64,000 nt of DNA from Bog-473 sp035552095 (lineage in GTDB: Bacteria > Actinomycetota > Acidimicrobiia > Acidimicrobiales > RAAP-2): positions 1 to 64,000 of the forward strand of contig DASZMA010000076.1 in the NCBI GenBank assembly GCA_035552095.1, given 5' to 3'. The translations under genes were made by a program, and so were the position numbers. The notes below the pieces were generated by a model. It saw only the letters and a list, made by a program, of their open reading frames with translations. It did no database searches and was not told the origin of the DNA. Below are positions 1 through 8,866 of this stretch, piece after piece. Positions within the stretch are counted from its first letter, which is position 1. Every line of letters starts with the position of its first letter.

Positions 1-1921
1 CGGTGCGGAGCCACTCCTCCCGGATACGCGAGAGCAGGAAGACCTCGTAGTCCATGGAGAGGCCGAACAGGATGGTGAACATCGTCACCGGGATCCACGG
101 GTCGATAGGCCCGGTGTGGCCGATGCCGATCAGGCCGCCCAACCAGCCCCACTGGAAGACGGCCACCATCACCCCGTAGGCGGCGCCCACGCTGAGCAAG
201 TTCATGATCACCGCCTTGAGCGGGAGCACGACGGAGCGGAAGACCGTCATCAGCAGCAGGAAGGAAAGCACCAGGACGGCCCCGATGACCCAGAAGAGGC
301 GATGGCCCAGGAAGGTGGCGGCGTCAATGCTGCTGGCCGTCTCACCGCCCACCTGGGCGTCGACCCTGGTGCCCCCGACGACGGGGGGAATGACGTCGGC
401 CCGCAAGTGGCGCACCAGCGTCTCGGTCTGGGCCGCCTGCGGGGAGGTGGTCGGGTAGGCCACCAGGACGGCACCGGTGTGGGAGCCGTTGTACTGCGGC
501 GGCGCCACGAAAGCCACGCCCGAGGTGTCGGCGATGGCCGCCTCCAGGTGGGTGACCGACGGCATGGCCGAGGGCCCGGGCAGCGCCACCGCGATGACCA
601 GAGGTCCGTTGAAGCCGGGCCCGAAGCCCTCGGCCAGCAGGTCGTAGGCCTGCCGGGTGGTGAGGCTGGCCGGGTCATTGCCGGCGTCGGTGAAGGCCAG
701 GCGCATGCTGAACAGGGGGATGGCCAGGAGCACCAGCACCAGGGCGGCCAGGGTGCCGGTCACCCAGGCCCGTCGCTGCACGAACCGGCTCCAGCGGTGC
801 CAGAAGCCACCGATCGACGGCGGGCCGCCGTTCTGCAGCAGGCCCGGCAGGTGCAGCTTGTCGATGGAGGTGCCGGCGAAGCCCAGCAGGGCCGGCAGCA
901 GGGTGAGGGCGGCCACCAGGACCATGAGGACGGCGGCGATGCAGGCCGTGGCCAGGCCGATCATGTAGGCCTGCCCGATCAGGAAGAGACCGAAGAGCGA
1001 GATGACCACCGTGCTCCCGGCGAAGAGGACGGAGCGGCCCGACGTCATGAGCGAGGCGATGACGGCCTGGCGGGGGTCACGGCCCTCGAACAACCCCTGC
1101 CGGTAGCGGGTGGCGATGAACAGCGCGTAGTCGATGCCGACCCCGATGCCGATCATGGCCGCCATTTCGGGGGCGAAGGTCGGCATCACCAGGAAATGGG
1201 TCACCAGCTCCAGCAGGGCGACCCCGAGGCCGAGGCCGAACAGGGCGGTGATGATGGGGAGGCCCATGGCCACCACCGAGCCGAAGGCCAGCAGCATGAT
1301 GAGCATGGCGGCGCCAATGCCGATGCCCTCACTGGCCCCGGGGGCCGCCGTGGCCACCGAGGAGATGGGGTTGCCCCCCAGTTCCACCTCGAAGCCGGGG
1401 TGCTGGGCCGCCCGGGCCAAATGGATCACCGCGTTGACCGCCTGGGCCGGCAACTCGTCGCTGGTCGTGTTGAACTGCACCACGGCGTAGGCGATGGTCT
1501 GGTTGCGGGCGATCTGGTGGGTGCCCGCAGCGGAGAAGGGGCTGGTGACCGACTGCACGTGGGCCAGCGGGCCGAGCTGGCTGACCACCCGGGCGATGGC
1601 GGCCCGGTTGGCGGGGTCGGTGACCGGTGCCCGGGTGTGGAACACCACGTCCGCCGTGTCGCCCGCCTTGGCCGGGAAGCGGGCGTCGAGGATGTTGGCC
1701 GCCTGCTGGGACGGGGTGTTGCCCGCGGTGAACTTGTTCTGGAAGTGGGTGCCCACCACCTGGGCGATCACCGTCATGCCGATGAGGGCCAGGATCCACA
1801 GGACCAACACGGTGCGCCGGCGGTCGTAGCAGCGGGCGGCCAGGCGACCGAGGGCGGTGACCGGTTGGTCCACGCTGGGCTGGACAGGCCGGGTGATGGT
1901 GTCAACGGTCAGCCCGCTCAC
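1..1921 (-). CDS. MMPL/RND-family membrane transporter (C-terminus beyond window edge)
   Basis: Membrane exporter of the MMPL branch of the RND superfamily, which uses the proton gradient to move lipids or drugs. About 640 N-terminal codons are visible; the 3' end runs off the window at base 1. A GTG start at 1921 gives a short cytoplasmic leader, a first membrane segment near residues 35-55 and a large extracytoplasmic domain. Two diagnostic motifs are readable by translating the minus strand: GIGVGIDYALFIATRYRQG near 1085-1150, and its second-half counterpart GLSMDYEVFLLSRIREE near 15-65. It diverges from the TetR gene at 2018, with operator-like palindromes between them, so repression by that regulator is likely. 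The substrate is unknown. Confidence 0.93.
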   Translation of the reverse strand, partial: MSGLTVDTITRPVQPSVDQPVTALGRLAARCYDRRRTVLVLWILALIGMTVIAQVVGTHFQNKFTAGNTPSQQAANILDARFPAKAGDTADVVFHTRAPVTDPANRAAIARVVSQLGPLAHVQSVTSPFSAAGTHQIARNQTIAYAVVQFNTTSDELPAQAVNAVIHLARAAQHPGFEVELGGNPISSVATAAPGASEGIGIGAAMLIMLLAFGSVVAMGLPIITALFGLGLGVALLELVTHFLVMPTFAPEMAAMIGIGVGIDYALFIATRYRQGLFEGRDPRQAVIASLMTSGRSVLFAGSTVVISLFGLFLIGQAYMIGLATACIAAVLMVLVAALTLLPALLGFAGTSIDKLHLPGLLQNGGPPSIGGFWHRWSRFVQRRAWVTGTLAALVLVLLAIPLFSMRLAFTDAGNDPASLTTRQAYDLLAEGFGPGFNGPLVIAVALPGPSAMPSVTHLEAAIADTSGVAFVAPPQYNGSHTGAVLVAYPTTSPQAAQTETLVRHLRADVIPPVVGGTRVDAQVGGETASSIDAATFLGHRLFWVIGAVLVLSFLLLMTVFRSVVLPLKAVIMNLLSVGAAYGVMVAVFQWGWLGGLIGIGHTGPIDPWIPVTMFTILFGLSMDYEVFLLSRIREEWLRT

Positions 1922-1939
1922 CGCTTGAGACCCCTATGA

Positions 1940-1982
1940 TTCATCATTGATGAGTTCTACCATATTATTCATCAATGGTGAA
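1940..1982. promoter_or_regulatory. Pair of TetR-type operator palindromes between mmpL and tetR
   Basis: This AT-rich patch in GC-rich DNA holds two related palindromes. Bases 1941-1953 read TCATCATTGATGA, a perfect 13-bp palindrome. Bases 1968-1982 read TTCATCAATGGTGAA, the same site with one mismatched pair. The centres are 28 bp apart. Both fit the pattern ATTCATCA-W-TGATGAAT. The position, in the only gap between a TetR regulator and a divergent exporter, is the usual layout for an autoregulated TetR-efflux pair. That the local TetR protein binds here is inferred. Confidence 0.75.
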
Positions 1983-2017
1983 TACCCTTTTTCAGAAAAT
2001 CGCGTGAGGTCGGCGCG

Positions 2018-2617
2018 GTGAGCCCGGTCGGCCGCCGGCCCGGCCAGCTCGATACGCGGGACGAGATCATTCAGGCGGCCAAGCAGGTCTTCGCGGCCAA
2101 CGGCTACGACAAGACCAGCCTGCGGGCCATCGCCCGGGCGGCCGGCGTCGACGCCGCCCTGGTCCACCACTACTTCGACGGCAAGTCCGACCTCTTCATC
2201 GCCGCCATGTCGATGCCGTTCGACCCCCGCCAGGTCAAGGAGGAGGCCGGCGAGCCGGCCCCCGGGAACAGCAACGGGGCCCGAATCGTCGAAGGGTTCC
2301 TCACCATGTGGGACCTGGCCGAAGGCACCGGCTCTTCGTTCGTGTCCTGCGTGGGAGCCATGGCGGCCTCACCGCAGGTGGCCGACGCCATGCGCGAGTT
2401 CGTGCGGGAACGGGTCTGGCGACAGGTCGGCACCATCGAAGGAGAGGACGAGGCCACCTCCGAGCGGCGGCGCGCCCTCATGGCATCACAGCTGATGGGC
2501 CTGGCCTACGTGCGCTACATCCTGCGCGTCCCGCCCATCTCCACGGCCAGTCCGGCCGAGATCGGCCCGTGGGTCGGACCCACGCTGGACCGCTACGCCA
2601 GCGGCCCGGTCGACTAG
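2018..2617 (+). CDS. TetR/AcrR-family transcriptional regulator
   Basis: One-component repressor of 199 residues, the usual TetR length. The N-terminal helix-turn-helix is clear (roughly residues 10-57): TRDEIIQAAKQVFAANGYD is followed by TSLRAIARAAGVDAALVHHY and the FDGKSDLF ending that marks TetR domains. The C-terminal two thirds would bind the effector and form the dimer. The start is GTG at 2018; a GTG at 2004 is out of frame. The gene diverges from the MMPL exporter, and the two palindromes at 1940-1982 are probable binding sites. It ends 9 bp before the convergent gatB. The ligand cannot be read from sequence. Confidence 0.93.
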   Translation: MSPVGRRPGQLDTRDEIIQAAKQVFAANGYDKTSLRAIARAAGVDAALVHHYFDGKSDLFIAAMSMPFDPRQVKEEAGEPAPGNSNGARIVEGFLTMWDLAEGTGSSFVSCVGAMAASPQVADAMREFVRERVWRQVGTIEGEDEATSERRRALMASQLMGLAYVRYILRVPPISTASPAEIGPWVGPTLDRYASGPVD

Positions 2618-2626
2618 TCGTGCGCC

Positions 2627-4072
2627 CTAGCCGCGCCGGCGTCGCAACTCGGCCTGGACCTCTTTGCCGTTGGCCTTGCCCTGGGTGGCCTTCATGACCT
2701 GGCTGGTGAAGAAGCCGGCCATCTTCTTCTCCTCCTTCTCGTCGCCCCCGACATAGCGGGCCCACTCCTCGGGGTGGGCGTCCACTACCTCACCCACGAC
2801 GGCCGACAGCGTGTCGGCCCCGAGTGCCTCGAAGCCCATCTCCTGGGCCAGCGCGGCGGGATCCCCGCCGCCGGCCGCCAGCAGCGCGGCCAGCACCGCC
2901 TTGGACTGGGTGGCCGACACCGCGCCGGCGGCCTCCAGGGCCACCAGCGCGGCAAACGACGCGGGCGGCAACGCCAGGCCGGCATCACTCTCGGCCGCCA
3001 CCTCGTTGGAGGCCCGGGCCAGGGCCAGGGCGGGCGGGACGCCGGCGGCGATGGCGGCCGTCACCAGGGCGTCCAGCCCGAGGTCAACCACGGCCCGGAT
3101 CTGGTCGGACTCGGCCTCGCTGGGCGTGCCGCCCAGGGCCTCGACCAAGCTGGCCCGGCGGTCAGCCGGCATCGGCCCCAGCGACTGGCGCACCCGCGCC
3201 TGCCACGCCGCGTCTGGGGCCAGCGGGACCAGATCGGGCTCGGGGAAGTAGCGGTAGTCGTTGGCCTCTTCCTTCGAGCGCATGGAGTCGGTACGCCCGG
3301 CCGCCTCGTCCCAGTGGCGGGTCTCCTGGGCCACCTTCTCGCCGGCTTCGATCAGCGCCACCTGGCGGGCCGCCTCGTACTCAATGGCCCGGCCCAGTGA
3401 TCGCAGCGAGTTGAGGTTCTTGATCTCACAGCGGGTGCCGAACTCGGTGCTGCCGGCCGGCCGCATCGACACGTTGGCGTCGAAGCGCATGGAGCCCTCC
3501 TCCAGGCGCCCGTCCGACGCGCCGGTGGCCACCAGAATGCCGCGCAGCTCAGCCGCGTAGGCCCGCGCCTGGGCCGCCGAGCGCAGATCGGGCTCGCTGA
3601 CGATCTCCACCAGCGGCACCCCGGAGCGGTTGTAGTCGACCAGGGCGTGGTGGGCGGCGTTGATGCGGCCACCCACCCCCACGTGGGTCAACTTGCCGGT
3701 GTCCTCCTCCATGTGCGCCCGCGTCACCCCGACCCGGTAGCCGTCGGGCAGTTCCAGCCAGCCCCCCAGGTTGAGTGGCTCGTCGTACTGGCTGATCTGG
3801 TAGTCCTTGGCCTGGTCGGGATAGAAGTAGTTCTTGCGGGCGAAGCTGCTTGGGCGGATCTCGCAGTGCAGGGCCGCCCCGATGCGCATGGCCAACTCCA
3901 CGGCGTGGGCGTTGATGACCGGCAGCGACCCCGGCAGTCCGAGGCACGTCGGGCACACGTTGGTATTGGGCTCGTCCCCGAAGGCGTTGCGGCAACCGCA
4001 GAAGAGCTTGGTCGCCGTGGCCAACTCGCAGTGCACCTCGAGTCCGATCACCGTCTCCCAGGGCGCGCTCAT
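2627..4072 (-). CDS. gatB: Aspartyl/glutamyl-tRNA(Asn/Gln) amidotransferase subunit B
   Basis: tRNA-binding and kinase subunit of GatCAB, which converts misacylated Glu-tRNA(Gln) and Asp-tRNA(Asn) to the amidated forms. The 481 residues match full-length GatB. The N-terminus (WETVIGLEVHCEL) is typical, and four cysteines (C25, C27, C40, C43) form the expected zinc site. The cradle domain is followed by a helical and a YqeY-like tail that would contact the tRNA elbow. It is the last gene of a coupled set: its ATG overlaps the gatA stop by 4 bp. The presence of GatCAB implies indirect synthesis of at least one of the two amidated tRNAs. Confidence 0.97.
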   Translation of the reverse strand: MSAPWETVIGLEVHCELATATKLFCGCRNAFGDEPNTNVCPTCLGLPGSLPVINAHAVELAMRIGAALHCEIRPSSFARKNYFYPDQAKDYQISQYDEPLNLGGWLELPDGYRVGVTRAHMEEDTGKLTHVGVGGRINAAHHALVDYNRSGVPLVEIVSEPDLRSAAQARAYAAELRGILVATGASDGRLEEGSMRFDANVSMRPAGSTEFGTRCEIKNLNSLRSLGRAIEYEAARQVALIEAGEKVAQETRHWDEAAGRTDSMRSKEEANDYRYFPEPDLVPLAPDAAWQARVRQSLGPMPADRRASLVEALGGTPSEAESDQIRAVVDLGLDALVTAAIAAGVPPALALARASNEVAAESDAGLALPPASFAALVALEAAGAVSATQSKAVLAALLAAGGGDPAALAQEMGFEALGADTLSAVVGEVVDAHPEEWARYVGGDEKEEKKMAGFFTSQVMKATQGKANGKEVQAELRRRRG

Positions 4073-5505
4073 GCCGCTCGCTCCATGGCCGGGGCCGACG
4101 CTTCCACCGCACCGGCCACCCGGAAGAGCAGCGCCTCCTCCAGGGCCGGGGCCAGGATCTGCACCCCGACCGGCAGGCCGTCGTCGCCGTGGCCGAAGGG
4201 GAGGGACAGGGCGGGGTGGCCGGCCAGGTTGGAAGGGATGGTGCAGATGTCGTTCATGTACATGGCCATCGGATCGTCCACCTTGGCCCCCAGCGCGAAG
4301 GCGGTGGTGGGCGCGGTGGCCCCGAGCAGGACGTCCACCGAGCCGTAGGCCCGGGCGAAGGCCCCCATGACGAGCGTGCGGACCCGTTGCGCTTGCGCGT
4401 AATAGGCGTCGTAGTACCCGGCCGACAGGGCGTAGGTCCCCAGCATTATCCGGCGCTTGACCTCGGCGCCGAAGCCGGCCGTGCGCGTGGCCAGGTTCAT
4501 GGCGGCCACGTCCTCCCCGTCGACGCGCAACCCGTAGCGCACCCCGTCGTAGCGGGCCAGGTTGGACGAGGCTTCGGCTGGGGCGATGAGGTAGTAGGCC
4601 GACAGCCCGTAGGCGAACTCGGGCACCCGGATCTCCTCGACCGTGGCCCCGGCGGCTCGCAGGGCATCGGCGGCGGCATGGACCAGCGCCACCACGTCCG
4701 GCGCGCAGCCGTCAATGAGATCAGGGCAGAGCCCCACCCGCACGCCCTGCACCCCCGCATGCACGTGGTCGACCGTCGGGGCGGAGGGCGTGGCCAGCGA
4801 CGTGCTGTCCAAGGGGTCGTGCCCGGCCATGACATCGAAGAGCAGCGCGGCGTCCTCCACGCTGGTGGCGAAGGGCCCGATCTGGTCCAATGAGCTGGCG
4901 AAGGCCAACAGCCCGTAGCGGGAGACCCGCCCGTAGGTGGGCTTCATCCCCACCACGCCGCACAGGGCGGCCGGCTGGCGGATGGAGCCTCCGGTGTCCG
5001 AGCCCAGCCCGAGGGGGGTGAACCCGGCGGCCACCGAGGCGGCCGACCCACCGCTGCTGCCGCCGGGCACCCGGTCGGTGCGGCGCGGGTTGCGGGTCGG
5101 CCCGTAGGCCGAGTTCTCGGTCGAGCTCCCCATGGCGAACTCGTCCATGTTGGTCTTGCCCAGGGCGACGGCCCCGGCCTGGCGCAACCGCGCCACCACG
5201 GTGGCGTCATAGGGCGGGCGCCACCCCTCGAGGATGCGCGACCCACACGTCGTGGGGATGCCACGGGTGCACAGGTTGTCCTTGACCGCCACCGGCACAC
5301 CGGCCAGCGGGCCGGGGTCCTGGCCTCCCGCCACCATGGCGTCCACGGCGTCGGCCTGGGCCAGCGCCTCCTCCCGCAGCACCAAGAGGAACGCGTGCAG
5401 TTCGCCGTCACGGGCGGCCACGGCCGCCAGCGCGGCCTCGGTCACCTCGCGGGCCGACCGCTCCCCCGCCCGCACGGCCGCCGCGATCTGGCGGGCCGCA
5501 CTCAT
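4069..5505 (-). CDS. gatA: Aspartyl/glutamyl-tRNA(Asn/Gln) amidotransferase subunit A
   Basis: Amidase subunit of GatCAB, releasing ammonia from glutamine for transfer to the misacylated tRNA. It has 478 residues with the amidase-signature triad visible: Lys75 in PVAVKDNLC, cis-Ser150 in the GGSSGGSAAS stretch and nucleophile Ser174 in GSDTGGSIR. It overlaps gatB downstream and gatC upstream by 4 bp each, so the three subunits are probably made in a fixed ratio by translational coupling. Length and all motifs are intact. Confidence 0.97.
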   Translation of the reverse strand: MSAARQIAAAVRAGERSAREVTEAALAAVAARDGELHAFLLVLREEALAQADAVDAMVAGGQDPGPLAGVPVAVKDNLCTRGIPTTCGSRILEGWRPPYDATVVARLRQAGAVALGKTNMDEFAMGSSTENSAYGPTRNPRRTDRVPGGSSGGSAASVAAGFTPLGLGSDTGGSIRQPAALCGVVGMKPTYGRVSRYGLLAFASSLDQIGPFATSVEDAALLFDVMAGHDPLDSTSLATPSAPTVDHVHAGVQGVRVGLCPDLIDGCAPDVVALVHAAADALRAAGATVEEIRVPEFAYGLSAYYLIAPAEASSNLARYDGVRYGLRVDGEDVAAMNLATRTAGFGAEVKRRIMLGTYALSAGYYDAYYAQAQRVRTLVMGAFARAYGSVDVLLGATAPTTAFALGAKVDDPMAMYMNDICTIPSNLAGHPALSLPFGHGDDGLPVGVQILAPALEEALLFRVAGAVEASAPAMERAA

Positions 5506-5843
5506 GGGGCCTCGCTGCCGATGCGGGGCACGCGGAAGCGGTGGTCCTCGACCGCCGGTGCCGCGGCCAGGACTTCGTCGCGATCGAGGCTCGGACGCGG
5601 CTCATCGGGTCGCAGCACGTTCTCCATGGGCAGGGGGTGGGCAGTGGGAGCCAGGTGGGCCAGGTCCAGCGCGGCCACGTCGGCGGCGTGGTCCAGCACG
5701 GTGCGCAGTTGGGCGGTGAAGGTGTCCACCTCGGCCTCACTCAGGGTCAAGCGGGCCAGTTGGGCCACGTGGATCACATCGTCGCGACTGAGACCGCCGG
5801 AGGCCGAACCCTCGGCGTGGCCCGGCTCTTCGAGGCCGCTCAT
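5502..5843 (-). CDS. gatC: Aspartyl/glutamyl-tRNA(Asn/Gln) amidotransferase subunit C
   Basis: Small subunit that wraps around GatA and stabilises the complex. At 113 residues it is slightly longer than the usual 95-100, because of an 18-residue Gly/Ser/Glu-rich N-terminal extension before the typical core (DDVIHVAQLARLTLSEAE, then NVLRPDEPRPSL). Its ATG overlaps the stop of the upstream hydrolase by 4 bp and its stop overlaps gatA, so it sits inside a fully coupled four-gene unit. Confidence 0.95.
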   Translation of the reverse strand: MSGLEEPGHAEGSASGGLSRDDVIHVAQLARLTLSEAEVDTFTAQLRTVLDHAADVAALDLAHLAPTAHPLPMENVLRPDEPRPSLDRDEVLAAAPAVEDHRFRVPRIGSEAP

Positions 5844-6604
5844 GCCCCCGTCAGGGAGAGGACCCCGGTGACGAACTCCACCGTCCGGGCCTCGATCTCG
5901 TCCTTGTCGTAGTCCAGGGTGGCCACGTGGAAGCTGCGCTCCAGGGTAATGCGCTCGACCGAACCCTTGACCTTCTCGGCCAGCCGGTCACTCGAGACCG
6001 GTGGCACCACGTGATCCTGCGGGCTGTTGAAGAGGAGGATCGGGCAGGAGACGGACCCCAGATCCGCCTCCACGGTGGCGGCGCCGGCAAAGAGGGAGCG
6101 GGCCGCCTGCAGGGGCAACTCGGGGTAGGCCAACTCGACCGCGCCTTCCAACGCGATGTCCGACCCGATGCCGGGAGCCACTTCGTCTCCCGCGTCGATC
6201 ATCGAGGCGATGAAGGCCAGGGTGTCGGCGTCGGGCGGGACGATGAGCGGGTTGACCAAGGCTAGGGCGGCGATCTCGGGGTGGCGTTCGGCCAGCCAGA
6301 CGCTCAGGGTGCCCCCCATGGACAGCCCGACGACGGCGACGGCCGTACAGCGGGCCGCCAGCTCCTCGTAGGCGGCGTCGGCCGCGGCCGACCAGTCCTC
6401 CCAGCGGGTCGGCACCATGTCGGCCACGTCGGTGCCATGGCCGGGGAGCAGGGGTAACTCGACCGTGAGGCCGGCGTCGGCCAGCGCCAGGGCCAGGCCG
6501 CGCATCGACTGGGGATTGCCGGTGAAGCCGTGCAGGACCAACGCGCCGCGGGCGTCGCCGGTAGCGGAATAGGGCTCAGCGCCGGGAAGAATGGGGGCAG
6601 TCAC
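5840..6604 (-). CDS. Alpha/beta hydrolase (carboxylesterase / monoacylglycerol lipase type)
   Basis: Serine esterase of about 254 residues, resembling the Est30/YvaK carboxylesterases that cleave short- to medium-chain esters. The oxyanion motif HGFTG lies at residues 25-29 and the nucleophile Ser95 is in GLSMGG. The likely Asp (SPQDHVVPP) and His (RSFHVATLD) are near the C-terminus, so the triad is complete. The GTG at 6604 is chosen because the open frame further upstream only shadows the SCP2 gene on the other strand. It is the first gene of the unit with gatCAB and shares a 4-bp overlap with gatC; no functional link to tRNA amidation is evident. Confidence 0.85.
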   Translation of the reverse strand: MTAPILPGAEPYSATGDARGALVLHGFTGNPQSMRGLALALADAGLTVELPLLPGHGTDVADMVPTRWEDWSAAADAAYEELAARCTAVAVVGLSMGGTLSVWLAERHPEIAALALVNPLIVPPDADTLAFIASMIDAGDEVAPGIGSDIALEGAVELAYPELPLQAARSLFAGAATVEADLGSVSCPILLFNSPQDHVVPPVSSDRLAEKVKGSVERITLERSFHVATLDYDKDEIEARTVEFVTGVLSLTGA

Positions 6605-6719
6605 GCTTGGGCATGCTACTGGCGGGCCGACTATCGTTCCGGCGGCCAGGGGGTTCGGAGTGTCCGTCCGGCGGTCATGCCCCCAGTCAGTACGAGCAGA
6701 CGACAGAGGAGCTACCACC

Positions 6720-7127
6720 ATGACGTACCCGTTCTTGAGCGACGAGTGGTTGGAGGAGGCCCGGTCGATTCGGGGGGAGTACGCCGGCAAGACGCCGCCG
6801 ATCCCCAACGTCGTGCGCATGAACCTGGTGATCACCAACGTGCCGTTCGGTGACGCCGACATTGACGCCCACATGGACACCTCGTCGGGCGAGCTGGAGT
6901 TGGACATGGGCCACCTGGAGGTCCAGGACCTCAAGGTGACGGTCGACTACGACACGGCCAAGGCCATCCTGATTGAGGGCAACCCCCAGGCCGGCATGCA
7001 GGCCTTCATGGCCGGCAAAATCAAGGTCGAGGGCGACATGGCCAAGCTGATGGCCCTCTCGGCCGGGCCGGCCCCCGATGCCAGCACGGCGGAGATGGCC
7101 ACCCGGCTGAAGGACATCACCGAATAG
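6720..7127 (+). CDS. SCP2 sterol-binding-fold protein
   Basis: Small soluble protein (135 residues) with an SCP2-like lipid-binding fold. Visible features are the alternating strand pattern LELDMGHLEVQDLKVTVDYD followed by AKAILIEGNPQAGMQAFMAG and KIKVEGDMAKLMAL; the GKIKVEGDMxKLM signature is the best family marker. Such proteins bind acyl-CoA or sterol-like ligands in a hydrophobic tunnel. The ATG at 6720 is chosen because GAGGAG lies just upstream; the frame stays open further 5' without a ribosome site. It is transcribed away from the hydrolase-gatCAB unit. The steroid- and acyl-CoA-type genes later in the window make a lipid ligand plausible. Confidence 0.85.
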   Translation: MTYPFLSDEWLEEARSIRGEYAGKTPPIPNVVRMNLVITNVPFGDADIDAHMDTSSGELELDMGHLEVQDLKVTVDYDTAKAILIEGNPQAGMQAFMAGKIKVEGDMAKLMALSAGPAPDASTAEMATRLKDITE

Positions 7128-7151
7128 GCCTGCGCTGCGCAGCCACCAGGG

Positions 7152-8804
7152 CTACGTAGGCGCCACCTCCGGCGCCACCACCATCCCGGCCCGGCGGCCC
7201 CGGGCCATGGGGCGCATGAAGAAGGCACAGACCAGGCCGACGGCGGCCATCAGCCCCGCCACCCAGAAGCCGACTTGGAAGCTGTGCAGCAGCCGGGTGC
7301 TGTGGTGCAGGTTCTCCAGCCCCGAATGGCGGGCGATCGACTCCTGCAGCGTCAGGACGACCTGAATGCCCGCCACCTCCCCCACCTGGGTGGCCAGCAA
7401 CTGGGCCGAGCTCATCACCCCGTACTCGGACTCCTGCACCTCGTTGGCCATGGTCGAGGAGGTGGCCGGGAGGGCGATGCCCATGCCGAGGCCCGACAGG
7501 GCCAGTGCGAGCAGAATGATCCCGAGCCCGGTCGAGGGGCCCAGCGTGGCGAAGAGGACCAGGGACGCCAGCACCGAGGTGGCCCCGGCCACCGTGGCGA
7601 ACCGTTCACCGGTGCGCACCGTCATGTAGCCGGCGATGGGCGAGCTGATGGAGAAGATCAGCGGCCGAGCGATGGAGACGAACCCCACCTTGGACACGCT
7701 GTAGCCGTAGACCTGTTCCATGAGCAGCGGGAAGAGGAAGAACCCGCCGAAGTAGGCGAAGTTAGAGAAGGCCCGCATGCCCATGGGGAACATGAAGTTG
7801 CGGCGCCGCAGGTATTTGGTGGGGATGAGTGGCGTGGCGAAGGTCAGCTCGCGCCAGGCGAAGAGACCGACGAAGGCGAGCGAGAAGAGACCCGAGAGGA
7901 TCACGCCCACCGACGTCCAGCCGACGATGGGCCCGATGCTCAAGACCAGCATGGCCGCCGTCACGGCGCCGGCCAAGCTCCAGCTGCCCACCCAGTCCAT
8001 GCCGGCCCAGGCGCTCTGGCGCCGCTCGCCCGGTCCCGGTTCAACGGCCGGCCCCCGGTGAGCCCGTCGCCGTGAGGGCAGCAACAGGGCCACCACCACC
8101 GCCGCGATCACCAGCAGCACCAGCTGGCCCCAGAAGAGCGTGCGCCAGCCGAAGAACTGGATCACCGGCGAGCCCAGCGTCACGCCGAGGACGGGTCCGC
8201 CGGCGCCCACCAGGGACCACCAGCCCAGGGCCTTGACCCGTTCCTCGGGGGCGAACAGCTGCAGGATCAGCGCCATGGAGGCGGTGCCGGTGGCGGCACC
8301 CTGTACCCCATCGAGGGCGCGGGCGATGAGCAGCATGCCCACGTTGGGCGCGGTGGCAGTGAGGAGGGCGCTGACCATGGCCCCGGCCAGCCCGAAGAGG
8401 TACAGGCGGCGGTGCCCGAAGAGGTCCCCGGCCTTGCCGAAGAACGGGGCGGCGATGCCGAAGGCCAGCAGCGGCCCGGTGGACGCCCAGGTCAGGACCG
8501 AGAAGTTGGTGTGGAAATCGCCCTTGACCGTGGGCAGCGCCACCACGAACACCGTGAAGGTGATGTTGAGGGACAGCAACCCGGCCAGCAGCGAGGTGAG
8601 GGCCCACCAGCGGTAGCGGGGGCTGCGCTCGGCCCGGGCCACCACCCGCTGGCGCAACATGGCCGGCCAGCTGGGGTCGAAGGAAGCCTCGGCGCCACTT
8701 GCCCCCAACGCCGCCCCACCGGGATCGGCCTTGGGGTCGAGGAGCAGATCCGGTCGCTCCAGTTTGGGGAGATCATCAGCCGACGAGGTCCCCACGCCGA
8801 GCAC
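7152..8804 (-). CDS. MFS transporter, DHA2 (EmrB/QacA) drug-exporter type
   Basis: Proton-coupled exporter of 550 residues. A hydrophilic N-terminal extension of about 65 residues precedes the membrane part, which by hydrophobicity has 13-14 segments. Motif A appears as FGKAGDLFGHRR after the second segment, and GVQGAATGTASMALIL corresponds to the antiporter region. The start is GTG at 8804. The extension, rich in Asp, Pro and Lys, is unusual for the family, so a start closer to residue 50 is possible. It converges with the SCP2 gene. The substrate is unknown. Confidence 0.87.
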   Translation of the reverse strand: MLGVGTSSADDLPKLERPDLLLDPKADPGGAALGASGAEASFDPSWPAMLRQRVVARAERSPRYRWWALTSLLAGLLSLNITFTVFVVALPTVKGDFHTNFSVLTWASTGPLLAFGIAAPFFGKAGDLFGHRRLYLFGLAGAMVSALLTATAPNVGMLLIARALDGVQGAATGTASMALILQLFAPEERVKALGWWSLVGAGGPVLGVTLGSPVIQFFGWRTLFWGQLVLLVIAAVVVALLLPSRRRAHRGPAVEPGPGERRQSAWAGMDWVGSWSLAGAVTAAMLVLSIGPIVGWTSVGVILSGLFSLAFVGLFAWRELTFATPLIPTKYLRRRNFMFPMGMRAFSNFAYFGGFFLFPLLMEQVYGYSVSKVGFVSIARPLIFSISSPIAGYMTVRTGERFATVAGATSVLASLVLFATLGPSTGLGIILLALALSGLGMGIALPATSSTMANEVQESEYGVMSSAQLLATQVGEVAGIQVVLTLQESIARHSGLENLHHSTRLLHSFQVGFWVAGLMAAVGLVCAFFMRPMARGRRAGMVVAPEVAPT

Positions 8805-8866
8805 CCTATCCGGGGGCGTTTATCCCTTCGGTCGGCCTCGGCCACCCGATGGCCGGCCCCGCTGGG

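Noticed and set aside
116..1939. Long plus-strand open frame of 607 codons
   Set aside because: It is the antisense shadow of the MMPL gene: extremely rich in His, Gly, Asp and Arg with no family motif, while the minus strand carries clear MMPL signatures.
7130..7142. CTGCG-CTG-CGCAG hairpin between convergent genes as a terminator
   Set aside because: Only 5-bp stem and no T tract; expected by chance at this GC content.
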